64,000 nucleotides of DNA from Platanthera guangdongensis (taxonomy: Eukaryota > Streptophyta > Magnoliopsida > Asparagales > Orchidaceae). The DNA lies in contig CM077147.1 of the NCBI GenBank assembly GCA_039583875.1, positions 115,006,440-115,070,439 on the forward strand, written 5' to 3'. How positions within the stretch are numbered: position 1 is the first letter of the stretch; the number at the start of each line of letters is the position of its first letter. Below the pieces are notes generated by a model that searched no databases, was not told where the DNA came from, and saw nothing but the letters and a program-made list of their open reading frames with translations. The translations under genes and the position numbers were made by a program. This document shows positions 21,963 to 31,890 of this stretch, piece after piece.

Positions 21963-24266
21963 TGTACCACCCCCTATCCGTCGCATAGCATATAGCAGTA
22001 GGTCCGGCCGGGGCCCGACGCCATATACCACAGACAGACCGGGTGGTTACTTATGGAAACCATCAAACCAATCTTAACGTCCTACACAGAGCATTCTAGC
22101 GGAAGCAGTTTATAAAAGTTGAAAATAAAGAACCCAGCATTAGAGCACGAATGTCCACTACTACAAAAATAGGAATGTTATTACAAAATACTCAAAACAA
22201 GCCTTAAGGCCTTACAAAATGTTTCACTTGAATATTACATGATTTACAAACCACGGCATGCAGGCCGGTAATACATGAATAAAGCAATAAACATTTCCAT
22301 TTGGGCCTTCGAGGACCGGCTTCGCAAAAAGGGCTTTAGCCCGCTAATGACCGCTTGGTCCAGCTGCACCTGCAAGCAACAAACCACCGCACGGTGGCAA
22401 AACAAGGCAACGGTCAGCAATGCTGACCAAATTATAACGATCCCGCCCCCAACTCAGGGCGGCGTTGCTCCTTCCCTGCATTTCATTAGCATAAGCGAGC
22501 AATGTATATAACCATAGCCATTTCATCACAGACGTTGGCTCGCACGGCCACACGCCCCGTGCACTCAGGGCACATTCTCGGTGAACCGGTCGATGTCACG
22601 TCAATTAAAGCCATTAACATTCCGGACTCACCACCGTCACTTAGACGGCCAAACCTATGAGCAATTTGTCTTCCTGGCCTGGGTCACGACAGTTTAAGCC
22701 ATTGACCGCCGAAGACTCCCATCTATGCCAACGACAGTTGCCACGTAACCTTAGGTCTCTTTAACCGAACGACATAGAGCGGGTACGGTTCCATCTAACC
22801 CGTGCTCACATCGCAACGACAATTTAAGCCATTTGCGCGGGTCAAACTTCCACCGAGTCCCATTCTATCGCAAATCACATAACCCCGTTATGTTCAAGTT
22901 GGCTCTCAGGCCACCAAGTCGGCAAGATCTCGTATCCGCCCAATTTTCCGGGTGCACCTTTGGGTTAGTCCCCAAGGCTCCCTGCTGCAATCTACCGCGT
23001 AGAAAACCCGAAAAACAACCAATAGCACGGAGTCTTCTCCGGCCTTATGCAATGCAACATCACCGATCCAGACTAACATGTCCGGGTAGGCTTCACACAT
23101 CATGCCTACGTCCGTTCTCGCATACGGACTCTAAACAACGGGGACTTTACATATCTACCCGAAGGAATGCCTCCAACTCTCCGCAAACTCGCGAGAGCGG
23201 GCTTCCTATGCTAGGAAAGAGAGCTATTCGTGCTCAAGATGAGGATCGTTACCCTTGAGTTCCTCTTTGGCGCCATTGAAAAGTAATCGGATGGAAATCA
23301 CCGCACTAGCGTTGCCTCCGTGGATCCGGAGTCGGCTTGTGATTTGGAGCTCCAAAGCTCCTCCAATGGCGGATCTAGCTCCTTCTTCTTCCCTTAGCTC
23401 TCCTCTCTCTCCAAGGATTTAGAAAGAGAAAAAGGTATGAAAAGTGATGGATTTCTAAGTCAACCCACGGGTATATCCCTTCAGGAACATCCCCCAACCG
23501 TTGGATCTCAAAACAAGGAAACAAACGGCTTCGATTCGGGACCGAAATGCCCAATCTGGGCCGAACACGGCCTGGCACACGCCCATGTCCAGGGCCGTGT
23601 GCCGCATTCGCCGTCAAAATCGAATCTCTTGGAACCTCACACGGGTATCGAACACGCCCGTGTTCGAGCTGACACGCCTGTGTTCCACTTCACACGGCCG
23701 TGTAGCCGGCCGTGTTCCCCATGATTTTTCCCATTTTCAACCCGAGCACTGCACGGGTTCTAGGACATGCCCGTGTCCTTGCCCGTGTCACATTGACACG
23801 CCTGGACCCCAGGCCGTGTACACGGGACACTTCGTCGAGGGAAGATCGACGACTTGATGATACGACCTTGGACACGCCCGTGTCCTAGGCCGTGTGCCTT
23901 GTCTCGACGATCGTCGAGTGAATCTCGACGACTCCCCGGGACGATCGTTGACACGGGTCGACACGCCCTGCGACACGCCCGTGTCGCAGGCCGTGTGCCC
24001 ACTCTCGACGAATCGTCGAGTATATCTCGATGACTCACGGCTAAGTGTCGACACGGGTCGACACGCCCTGCGACACGCCCGTGTCGCAGGCCGTGTGCCC
24101 ATTCTCAGCGAATCGTCGAGAAAATCTCGACGACTTCGTGGCTAAGTGTCGACACACGCTTGACACGCCCTGGGACACGCCCGTGTCCCAGGCCGTGTGC
24201 CTACAGCCAGAACCCAAACTGGCCCAAAACATCCCCCTTCGCTCCTTAGAGTTTCGGGGCGTTACA
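21963..24266 (-). repeat. LTR of element C (2.3 kb)
   Basis: The minus strand starts TGTAACGCCCCGAAAC at 24266 and ends GGGGGTGGTACA at 21963. It is homologous in layout and in several blocks to the LTR of F (61046-63281), for example the block around TAATTTGGTCAGCATTGCTGACC and the CGCTAGAATGCTCTG block near the LTR end. The U3 part is full of ACACG..CGTGT words. Confidence 0.8.
23560..24210. repeat. ACACGCCCGTGT / TCGACGA mixed palindromic array in C LTR
   Basis: Many ACACGCCCGTGTC and GGCCGTGTGCC words. A unit of about 107 bp is repeated in tandem (from 23937 and from about 24044) and combines GGTCGACACGCCCTGCGACA, the ACACG..CGTGT word and TCTCGACGAATCGTCGAG. The exact 14-mer palindrome TCGACGATCGTCGA at 23904-23917 is identical to that in the A LTR (12844-12857). 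Confidence 0.85.
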
Positions 24267-24699
24267 ACACTACCCCTCTTAAAAGAATTTCGCCCACGAA
24301 ATTACATAAAGGAAAGGCATACAAAAACAAAATTTGTACCTGAGCGGAACAACTCCGGATACTCGTCAAGCATAGTCTGCTCTCGCTCCTAAGAGAGCTC
24401 CTCACGACCGTAATTGTCCCACCGGACCTTGACCATCCTGATCTCTTTATTGCGTAGCCGCTTGACCTCCGAGTCCTCAATCCGCACGGGCTTGACCGTT
24501 GTCGTTAGCCCACTATCCACCGGCACTTGATCAACCGCGATCACCTGCGTAGGCTCTTGCACCGCCTTCCGAAGCACCGAAATATGGAATACATCATGTA
24601 AACCACTTAGCTCCACTGAAAGCTTCAACCTATAGGCCGCTTCACCAACTCGCTCCAGAACCTCAAACGGTCCAAGGTACCTTGGGCTTAGCTTTTTCA
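24267..24699 (-). pseudogene. Element C pol tail: integrase C-terminus and chromodomain
   Basis: On the minus strand KLSPRYLGPFEVLERVG, VELSGLHDVFHISVLRKAV and KEIRMVKVRWDNYGREE mark the C-terminal integrase and chromodomain of a Tekay-like chromovirus. One in-frame stop follows, then EREQTMLDEYPELF and the usual tail of the gene just before the LTR. It is truncated at its N-terminal side near 24700. Confidence 0.8.
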
Positions 24700-24713
24700 A
24701 TGTGTGTGGTATA

Positions 24714-24808
24714 CGACTACATAGGCAAAATACTTGGAGAAGCGTTAGCAAGCAGTTTTTATTCATAATAACTCTTGAAGAAGATACACAAGGCAGAAAA
24801 AAGGAGGT
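24714..24808 (-). other. B sequence between pol stop and C insertion
   Basis: A short 3' untranslated stretch of B after the gag-pol stop. No feature beyond the 14-bp repeat shared with the pol end. Confidence 0.5.
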
Positions 24809-27800
24809 TTAAGAATAGAACCGTTTGAGATCATCCCCGCTCCATGTGTGTGGTATATCCTCTCCTTCGTATGTCTGCAAGCGGTAAGCGCCGCTCTTTA
24901 ACGTTTCTTTGATAACAAAAGGGCCGGCCCAATTTGGATTAAGCTTCCCAATTGAACCAGCTCTTGCAGCAGCATCAGTCTTCTTTAGAACGAGATCTCC
25001 CACTTGGAAGTGTTTGATCCTTACGTTCTGATCAAAGTAGCGGGCCATCCTCCTTTTGACCTCTTCCTGTCTTATGGCTGCTTGATCTCTGATGGCCTCG
25101 ACGTGTTCCAAGCTGAACCTCATCTCTTCATTATTCAACTCAAGCCAGTCATCAACGCCTTCTATTGCAAGCAGAACTCTGGGTGACGGGACTTCAAACT
25201 CAACTGGTATAAGTGCTTCTGAGCCATGAGAAAGTTTGAATGGAGTCTCCCTAGTTGCGGTTGATGGCGTTGTCCTAAGGGACCAGAGAACTGATGGAAG
25301 CTGATTAGCCCAACTGCCCTTGAGATTCTGCACTTTCTTTTTGAGCAAATTGAGGATCTGCTTGTTGGCTGCTTCTACTTGGCCATTACTTCTGGGATGA
25401 TGAACTGATGCAAACCGTAGCTCTGTTCCGATCTGCTTGCAAAAATCTATCATCTCGGAGTTGTTGAATTGTGGCCCATTATTAGTGATTATAGCCATTG
25501 GAATTCCATGTCGGCAGACAATCTCCCCCCAAATGATGTTTCTGACGACCTGAGTAGCTGTCTTTGCCAATGCTTTGGCCTCGATCCACTTGCTGAAATA
25601 GTCGATCATTACGATGATAAAACGCCGCTGACTGCTTGCCATGGGAAAAGGACCGAGGAGGTCCATTCCCCAAACTGCGAAGGGCCATGGAGTTGCAATC
25701 GATCTGAGGGACTGAGCTGCTTGGTGCTGAAGTGGAGCAAACTTCTGGCACTGAACACACTTTCTGGCATAGATCTCAGAGTCTCTCTTCATAGTGGGCC
25801 AGAAATATCCTTGCCGCAGGATTTGTTTTTCAAGAGTTCTTGCTCCCGAGTGGCTTCCACACTCTCCTGAGTGAACCTCTTGCAAAACAGTGAAAGCTTC
25901 TTCTTCTGAAACACACCGGGCCATTGTAGAGAGGAAAGTTTTTTTGTAGAGGACTCCCGCCACTAGGAAGTAATGAGCTGCTTTTATTCTGAACTTTTTC
26001 TTATCTCTGACTGTATGATGATAATCTCCTGTTGACAGATAGAGGATGAATGGGTCCATCCAAGAGGCACGTTGGTCTACTTGCATCAAATCTCCTTCCA
26101 ACACTGCCGAGCGGAAGAGCTCGGAAATTGTCCCTCCTGAAAGTATCCCATGCTTGGAAAGAAAATCGGCCTCCTCATTTTCTGTTCTGGGGATGTGTTC
26201 GATTGTAAAGCTCTTGAACCTGCCGACTTCTATCTTCACAAGAGCTAGATATTTCTTCAAGATTGGCTCTCTTGTTTCGAAGTTACCGAGGACTTGTGAC
26301 GCCATCACCAGAGAATCGGTTTTGATATGAACATGATCGATTCCGAGTTCTCTTGCAAGCCTCAAGCCTGCTAGCAAAGATTCATATTCGGCCTGATTAT
26401 TGGTTACTAGAAAGTAAAATTTGATGGCCTGCTCCAATTTGACTCCGTTTGGATTGATGAGAACCACTCCTGCTCCAGAAGAACTTCTGCCTGAGGCGCC
26501 ATCGACGTAGATGGTCCAAGCCAAAGGTGACCTTTCTGCTCGATCAGAACTGGACTCTGGCATGTCAATTAGAAAATCTGCTAGGACCTGAGCTTTAATG
26601 GCTGTCTTGGGCACATAAGAGATTTCAAATTCGCTCAACTCTATTGCCCATTTAGCTAGTCTGCCGGAATGTTCTGGTTTTTCCAACACACCCTTCAGAG
26701 GCTGATCGGTGACAACTTGAATTGAATGTGCTTGGAAGTACGGACGAAGCCTGCGAGCTGACATGACTAGCGCCAAGGCTAACTTCTCCAGAATTGGATA
26801 CCGTGTCTCAGCACTCTTTAGAATATGGCTAACATAGTAAATTGGGAATTGCTTTCTGCTCTCTTCCCGGAGAAGAACGGAGCTGACGGCATCCAGGACA
26901 ACTGCTAGGTACAAGAAAAGAATCTCTCCTGGCCGAGGACTCTGAAGCAGGGGTGCTGAGGTCAGTTGCATCTTCAACTGCTCAAAAGCTTGGGAGCATT
27001 CTTCCGTCCACTCAAACTTGGAGGATCCTCGAAGAGTTTTGAAGAATGGAGCACTCCTATCTCTAACCCGAGAGAGAAATCTCGCAAAGCCCGCCAGCCT
27101 CCCCCCTAACTGCTGAACTTCTTTAGGCGAACGAGGGGTAGGCATATCAAGGATGGCTTTCACTTTATCAGGATTGGGGGCAAGTCCTTCCGGAGTAAGG
27201 AGATGACCAAGAAATTTCCCCTTACTCGCCCCAAACGTACATTTCAAAGGATTAAGCTTCATTTTGTACCTACGCAGAGTAGCGAACGTCTCTGCTAGGT
27301 ATCGCAAGTGCAGCGAAAACGACTTACTCTTAATCAAGAGATCGTCTACATACACTTCTAGGTTCCTCCCCTTCTGATGGTTAAACACACGGTCCATCAT
27401 CCGTTGGTAGGTTGCACCGGCATTCTTAAGCCCAAAGGGCATCACAAGGTAGCAATAACAACCATCATTAGTTATGAACGACGTGTGAGGAACGTCGGGC
27501 TTATGCATTCTTATCTGGTGATAACCAGAAAACGCATCTAAAAAACTCATATAAGAGTACCCTACCGCAGAATCAACTAAAGAATCTATGTGAGGCAAGG
27601 GGTAGCAATCTTTAGGGCATGCTTTATTAAGTTTGGTAAAATCTACACACATTCGCCATTTTCCTCCTGGTTTCTTAACCATTACAACATTAGAAATCCA
27701 AGTAGGATATTGAATTTCTTTGACAAAATTTGCTTTGAGGAGCTTTGCGACCTCCTCCCTTATCGGCTCAGCAAGCTTTGTGGCTATGTCCCTCTTCTTT

Positions 27801-29908
27801 TGTTGTATGGGCTTGCAGCCGGGATCAACGTTCAAATGGTGGCACGCAACATCGGGATCCACTCCTGGCATATCCTCCGCTGACCAGGCGAAGACATCCA
27901 GATTACTCAGCAAGCAGGAAATCAACTCAGCCTTTTGATCTTCAGTTAGCTCCGAGTTGATGGAGAGCTTCCTCTTCTCCCCCTCAGCAATGGGGACTCC
28001 TTGCGTCACCTGGGCAGGTTCCAGGGGAGCACCTTCATCAGCAGTGGTTTCTGAATTGGGGGAGGCTTCTGTAGCTTCCGTTGGAGCAAGGGAAGGGCTG
28101 GCTTCAACCATGTTGATAGTGCGGACGTAGCACTCCCTTGCCCTTCTTGGGTCACTCCTGACCCGGCACATCCTTCCATCTGAAAAGAACATGATGGCAA
28201 GGTGGTAAGTGGAAACCACCGCTTGATACTTGTTTAACAGGGGCCTGCCGAAGATGGCATGGTAGCTGCTGGGTGCGTCAACCACTATGAATTGTATCTG
28301 CTTAGTTGCCCCTCCAAGCTTCATGGGCAGGATGACGCTGCCCTCCACTTCTTTTCTCTCTCCCGAGAAACCATAGAGTGGCCCCTCAGTGGAAAGCAGA
28401 GGCTTTCCAGTCCTCAGGGCCTCAAAAGTAGATTTGAACAGGAGGTTGACCGAGCTCCCTGTGTCAACAAGAATTCTATCGACTGTAAAGTCTCCAACCA
28501 CAGCCTTGATTACAACTGCATCATCAAATGGATTGGCTGTTTGAGGTAGGTCTGCTGGACCAAAGGTGACAACCTCACTTGGAGGAGCAACGGAAGAAGA
28601 GGCCACCTCTGCCTGGGTGACCCTTGAAATTGACGATTTCCGAGTGGACTCGGTCCCTGCTCCACCATGGATGAAGAAGAGGCGTCCTAGAACCCCTTCA
28701 TCATCTGCATCGAAGCACTCCATCGGGACGTTGATCGGCCCCAGACGGCCCTCGTCCTCTACATCCACACATTCCTGGTATGCCTCAGCTACTTCTTTGC
28801 CTTTCGAGGTGGATGACTTTGAAGAGGAAGGAGAATCCTTCTTGGCCAGGTCAATCTTGCCCTCGACAAGCAACTTCTCTATCAGCGCGCGAAGGGCCTT
28901 GCAGTCCTCGGTCAGATGGCCCTTTTCTTTGTGGAACTGACAATATTGTGCATTATTTCTTGGCTTCCACATTTTCTGAGGCTCTTGCCTCTTTTCTTCT
29001 GATCTTCTTTGCAAGATCTGGATGACTTCGTCAAGGTCCAGATCCGCATCGTCCTCCATGGGGCTTTCATCAGATTGGCCCGGAGCAGGCAAGGCTGCTT
29101 GTTGGAGGATGGGAAGAGCTTGCAATGGAACGGCGGGAGTTGCGGCCAACGGCAGTCTCTGCTCATGAAACTGTTGATGGCCTTGGAAAGGTTTCTTGTT
29201 GCGGAAGTTTCTGCCTCTTTGAGATGGAGGCTGGAAGTCTGGGCGAGGGGGCTTGCCACGAGAGGAAGAAGCGGAGGCATCCCTTCCTTCAGCCTTAGCT
29301 GTCAGGGATGAGACATAAGTTGGATTGGCATTTTCTCCTTCAATGAAATGGTTGACCATGGCGATCAACTCCTGATAAGTCTCAGGTGCCTTGGTTGTTG
29401 CTTTAAACTTCAGAGGGCCTTCCCGGAGGCCATGGATCAAGGCGACCTTATAATAATCGGGGTTTACATTCCTGACCCCTTGGATCTCTCTCTGAAAGCG
29501 ATCAACGAATCGCGCCACCGATTCATTATCCCTTTGCTTGATTTCAAATAGGGCAGCTGGCCCATTCTTCCTCTTCCTTGAGGTAGTGAACCTCAGCAAC
29601 AACTGGCTATGAAGCTCTGCGAAAGAAGAGATTGTGCCCGAAGGCAACTCGTAGAACCACTCTCTCGCTTGTCCTTCGAGAGTGGTAATGAGCAGTTTGC
29701 ACTTGATAGCATCTGAGAGGCATCTCAAAGCTACTGCCCCCTCAAATGCTTGGAGGTGAGAGACCGGATCAGTGCCTCCTGAATAGAATGGGATGCGAGG
29801 CTCCCTGAAGTTGCTCGGGGCCGATTCCCATCGGATTCGGTCGACAAAGGGAGATGGGGTCTCGAACTCTGCGGGGTAGAATGGGCGGACTGGAGCCGGG
29901 GAGTCCAC
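24809..29908 (-). CDS. gag-pol: Gag-pol polyprotein of Tat element B (1699 aa)
   Basis: A single open frame with gag, protease, RT, RNase H and integrase. The gag capsid region is at residues about 40-200 (GQAREWFYEL). A zinc knuckle of the Cx2Hx4Hx4C kind lies near 325-340 (CQFHKEKGHLTEDC). Protease is near 479 (ILVDTGSSVNLLF) and RT near 700-860 with YVDD intact. A first, catalytically unlikely RNase H follows (FLYLAVVLDAVSSVLLREE), then a second one near 1134-1260 (YVDGASG, NNQAEYESLLAG, TDS), diagnostic of Tat. The integrase zinc finger is near 1350-1390. The catalytic region has MDLLGPFP near 1418, TNNGPQF and NGQVEAANK. The TNNG motif has Asn for the second catalytic Asp, so integration should fail. 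The upstream frame extends to about 30296 but contains a stop, so the first Met in the open frame is used. Confidence 0.9.
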   Translation of the reverse strand: MDSPAPVRPFYPAEFETPSPFVDRIRWESAPSNFREPRIPFYSGGTDPVSHLQAFEGAVALRCLSDAIKCKLLITTLEGQAREWFYELPSGTISSFAELHSQLLLRFTTSRKRKNGPAALFEIKQRDNESVARFVDRFQREIQGVRNVNPDYYKVALIHGLREGPLKFKATTKAPETYQELIAMVNHFIEGENANPTYVSSLTAKAEGRDASASSSRGKPPRPDFQPPSQRGRNFRNKKPFQGHQQFHEQRLPLAATPAVPLQALPILQQAALPAPGQSDESPMEDDADLDLDEVIQILQRRSEEKRQEPQKMWKPRNNAQYCQFHKEKGHLTEDCKALRALIEKLLVEGKIDLAKKDSPSSSKSSTSKGKEVAEAYQECVDVEDEGRLGPINVPMECFDADDEGVLGRLFFIHGGAGTESTRKSSISRVTQAEVASSSVAPPSEVVTFGPADLPQTANPFDDAVVIKAVVGDFTVDRILVDTGSSVNLLFKSTFEALRTGKPLLSTEGPLYGFSGERKEVEGSVILPMKLGGATKQIQFIVVDAPSSYHAIFGRPLLNKYQAVVSTYHLAIMFFSDGRMCRVRSDPRRARECYVRTINMVEASPSLAPTEATEASPNSETTADEGAPLEPAQVTQGVPIAEGEKRKLSINSELTEDQKAELISCLLSNLDVFAWSAEDMPGVDPDVACHHLNVDPGCKPIQQKKRDIATKLAEPIREEVAKLLKANFVKEIQYPTWISNVVMVKKPGGKWRMCVDFTKLNKACPKDCYPLPHIDSLVDSAVGYSYMSFLDAFSGYHQIRMHKPDVPHTSFITNDGCYCYLVMPFGLKNAGATYQRMMDRVFNHQKGRNLEVYVDDLLIKSKSFSLHLRYLAETFATLRRYKMKLNPLKCTFGASKGKFLGHLLTPEGLAPNPDKVKAILDMPTPRSPKEVQQLGGRLAGFARFLSRVRDRSAPFFKTLRGSSKFEWTEECSQAFEQLKMQLTSAPLLQSPRPGEILFLYLAVVLDAVSSVLLREESRKQFPIYYVSHILKSAETRYPILEKLALALVMSARRLRPYFQAHSIQVVTDQPLKGVLEKPEHSGRLAKWAIELSEFEISYVPKTAIKAQVLADFLIDMPESSSDRAERSPLAWTIYVDGASGRSSSGAGVVLINPNGVKLEQAIKFYFLVTNNQAEYESLLAGLRLARELGIDHVHIKTDSLVMASQVLGNFETREPILKKYLALVKIEVGRFKSFTIEHIPRTENEEADFLSKHGILSGGTISELFRSAVLEGDLMQVDQRASWMDPFILYLSTGDYHHTVRDKKKFRIKAAHYFLVAGVLYKKTFLSTMARCVSEEEAFTVLQEVHSGECGSHSGARTLEKQILRQGYFWPTMKRDSEIYARKCVQCQKFAPLQHQAAQSLRSIATPWPFAVWGMDLLGPFPMASSQRRFIIVMIDYFSKWIEAKALAKTATQVVRNIIWGEIVCRHGIPMAIITNNGPQFNNSEMIDFCKQIGTELRFASVHHPRSNGQVEAANKQILNLLKKKVQNLKGSWANQLPSVLWSLRTTPSTATRETPFKLSHGSEALIPVEFEVPSPRVLLAIEGVDDWLELNNEEMRFSLEHVEAIRDQAAIRQEEVKRRMARYFDQNVRIKHFQVGDLVLKKTDAAARAGSIGKLNPNWAGPFVIKETLKSGAYRLQTYEGEDIPHTWSGDDLKRFYS

Positions 29909-30349
29909 GGGCTCGGTGGACTGGCGGTCAGCAAAATGAAGATGGCGGGCTGGAGTGCCCCTCGCAGCTTCTCTGAAGAAATTTCTGAAAGCAAACTGCT
30001 CCTCCTGAGGGCGCAGAGGGGCAGCAGACTGAGCAAGGTTTCGGGGAGTTGCTGGCGACTGCCGAAGCGGAGTTCGGCGAGCTGGGGTCTGGCGGAGGGT
30101 GAGTCTGCTGGGTCCGCTGCGGCCTGAGGAGCAAGCCGCTGGGCCAGCACGAGCAGAGCTTGGCTGATTGCGTCGAGACGCTGGTCAGTCTGCTGGCGGG
30201 ACTGCTCGGCCTCAAGGCGAGCTTGCTCAATCGCGTCCCAAAGAGAGTCCTATGAAGAGCTGGAGCGGTCTGAGGAGCGGGCTCTGTGGTCTGACATCTT
30301 CGTCCGCTGATTTTAAAACACTAATCGGATCTGAAGGTCGCCTGTTAAC
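29909..30349 (-). other. 5' leader and disrupted gag N-terminus of B
   Basis: The sequence directly after the LTR on the minus strand reads GTTAACAGGCGACCTTCAG. I cannot assign a tRNA to it as primer-binding site. A Met at about 30298 opens MSDHRARSSDRSSSS and stops at once (TAG), then Gln/Ala-rich sequence continues. It may be the original gag start, now broken. Confidence 0.5.
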
Positions 30350-31102
30350 TGTTGATGCACGAAAACACAAGGGGGGGTCAAGCACCACCAGCTAACAGTT
30401 CAAACACCGGGGAATAGTGAGACTGCGAGTAGTGATCTACTAAGCGGATGAGGGCAGGAAGAAAAGCAGGGCCGTGAACCACGGCAACAACAGACTTCGC
30501 CCGTCGCGGCCTGAATGCCTCTCTTGCGACGGGCTTTCCCTTGATTGAAGAAGGATTGGGTTACAAGTCAAAGGAAAAGGTTGACAAGAGCAGAGTGAGG
30601 GGGGAGTCCGCAAGGCACAAAATTCGAGTCCGCAGCCTGTAACAAGTAGGCTCCTGGGTCCGAGTCAGCGTGCCTTGGGTGCACCACCTCCCTCCTATTT
30701 ATAGGATAGGGGGCCTGCCCAAACGGTCAGGGCTAAAATAACCGGCTGCCTGGGGTACAGGAGAACTGGGCAGCGGTGAAGGGAAGCAAAAATAAAGAAC
30801 ACGCCAGACCGCGCAGAAGGGGCGGACTGGGCTCGCGGACTAGAGCTTCCACTACAGCTGGGTGCGATCCTGTTGGAGGGTGGCGGCCTGGGCGGACGAG
30901 GCACTGCGTCCGCCGCAGTAGAGAATCACACCCCAAGTCCTAGCAGACTGAGCGGACGGGGTATTGCGTCCGCTGCTGGGGTACCACCCTTGGTGTCCGA
31001 TTAGTGGCCTTGTCGGACTGGGTGGACTGATAAATCGCGTCCGCGCCTGTTGAAAGGGGGGCTTTGGAATCTTGCAGGATGTTGCGGACTGAGGGGTTAA
31101 CA
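30350..31102 (-). repeat. 5' LTR of B (right copy)
   Basis: Same ends as the left copy (TGTTGATG..GTTAACA on the plus strand). TATAAATA on the minus strand at 30703-30696 would drive gag-pol. It is followed by the AGTTT duplication. Confidence 0.92.
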
Positions 31103-31107
31103 AGTTT

Positions 31108-31215
31108 GGTGTCTTCCTGAGCGTCTGCAGTTATCCCCTGCTGACGTGGCATCATGACGCGCATTTTTGCTTACTCTGATAAGCTTTTTATGCGGTGAAA
31201 ATGCGGGTTATGACA
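31108..31215 (+). repeat. 5' LTR of A, last part
   Basis: Continues the A LTR after B (GGTGTCTTCCTGAGCG to GCGGGTTATGACA), matching 39714-39821 of the 3' LTR. Confidence 0.92.
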
Positions 31216-31217
31216 GT

Positions 31218-31228
31218 TGGTATCAGAG
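31218..31228 (+). other. Primer-binding site of A (initiator tRNA-Met)
   Basis: TGGTATCAGAG two bases after the LTR end, complementary to the 3' end of plant initiator tRNA-Met, as is usual for chromoviruses and copia elements. Confidence 0.9.
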
Positions 31229-31890
31229 GGAGGTTGCTTGACAATTTGTCTGGCAAACTTTCCTTGTTGGTATTAGGTGTTTAGAATCATATCGTACACA
31301 CACCGATATGTCATCAGCACGTCTTGGCTGAAGCACGAACACTACACTCATAGCATAACATGAAGTATACGGGGCATATTATGTAGTACAGGATGCATAA
31401 TATGTGTCTGTATATGGATCCACCATAGGGGCAACATGTGAAGGTTATGTAGTATGGAATGCATAACCTCACCACATGAATGCGACTAGAACGTTTCTTT
31501 TTCGTTGCATGAGAATGTCATGTAGTATGGGATGCATAACATTTTCATGTGTACGCCGCTCATAACATGCATTAGGGCCTTTTTAGAATGCATAACACAA
31601 TCATGCATAACATTGCATAAGCACAACGTGCCAAGCTAAAGATTTGCGGGATGACATATGTACACACATGGTTTTAAATCAGAAAAAGAATAAAGAATAC
31701 ATGCATTCATGTCATAGGCACAAGAGTCAATAGGATGAGAGGATATCATCCTAAGTAGGACATAGCATCATTATAAAATCCCAGAGCAAGTTGCAGCGTA
31801 AGCAAGTATCTTTTAAGTATGGTCTGAACTAGTCATGTGGCTTTGTTTTAAGCTAGGATTTTGATGAGTTGTTCGTTTTATTTTTTAGAA
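31229..31890 (+). other. A leader with three stem-loops sharing one loop sequence
   Basis: Hairpin 1: CATATTATG 31375-31383 with CATAATATG 31396-31404. Hairpin 2: AGGTTATG 31442-31449 with CATAACCT 31462-31469. Hairpin 3: 31508-31522 with 31535-31549, 15 bp with one G-U and one C-A. Loops are TAGTACAGGATG, TAGTATGGAATG and TAGTATGGGATG, always 12 nt. Related CATAACAT words continue to 31625. The rest of the leader shows nothing I can name. A pyrimidine-rich stretch ending TTTTTTAG lies just before the gag ATG. Confidence 0.75.

Larger units (their letters stand above)
21963..24703 (-). mobile_element. Element C: truncated gypsy (LTR plus pol tail), minus strand, inserted in B
   Basis: LTR 24266-21963 plus the last part of pol (24267 to about 24700). 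The rest of the element is missing. The boundary near 24700 abuts B sequence and carries ATGTGTGTGGTATA (24700-24713), which also occurs at 24844-24857 inside the end of B pol. A homology-assisted deletion or template switch could explain the truncation. Confidence 0.75.
15589..31102 (-). mobile_element. Element B: Tat-lineage Ty3/gypsy, minus strand, with antisense genes
   Basis: A 15.5-kb element with LTRs of about 755 bp, a minus-strand gag-pol of 1699 codons, and a long segment between pol and the 3' LTR holding plus-strand genes and repeats. The polyprotein has two RNase H regions, the hallmark of the Tat lineage. Extra antisense ORFs downstream of pol are known in several Tat elements such as Grande. 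Element C (about 2.7 kb) is inserted at 21963. B is the youngest large insertion in A, since its ORF is still open. Confidence 0.92.

Noticed and set aside
23740..24210. CRISPR-like array
   Set aside because: Units are self-complementary words with variable spacing in a plant LTR. There are no uniform repeats with unique spacers and no cas genes.
23375..24232. Overlapping ORFs on both strands in 23375-24232
   Set aside because: GC-rich palindromic array of the C LTR; the Arg/His/Thr-rich translations reflect the repeated words.
28566..29551. Plus-strand ORFs opposite B gag (28566-29551)
   Set aside because: Shadow frames of the intact minus-strand polyprotein.
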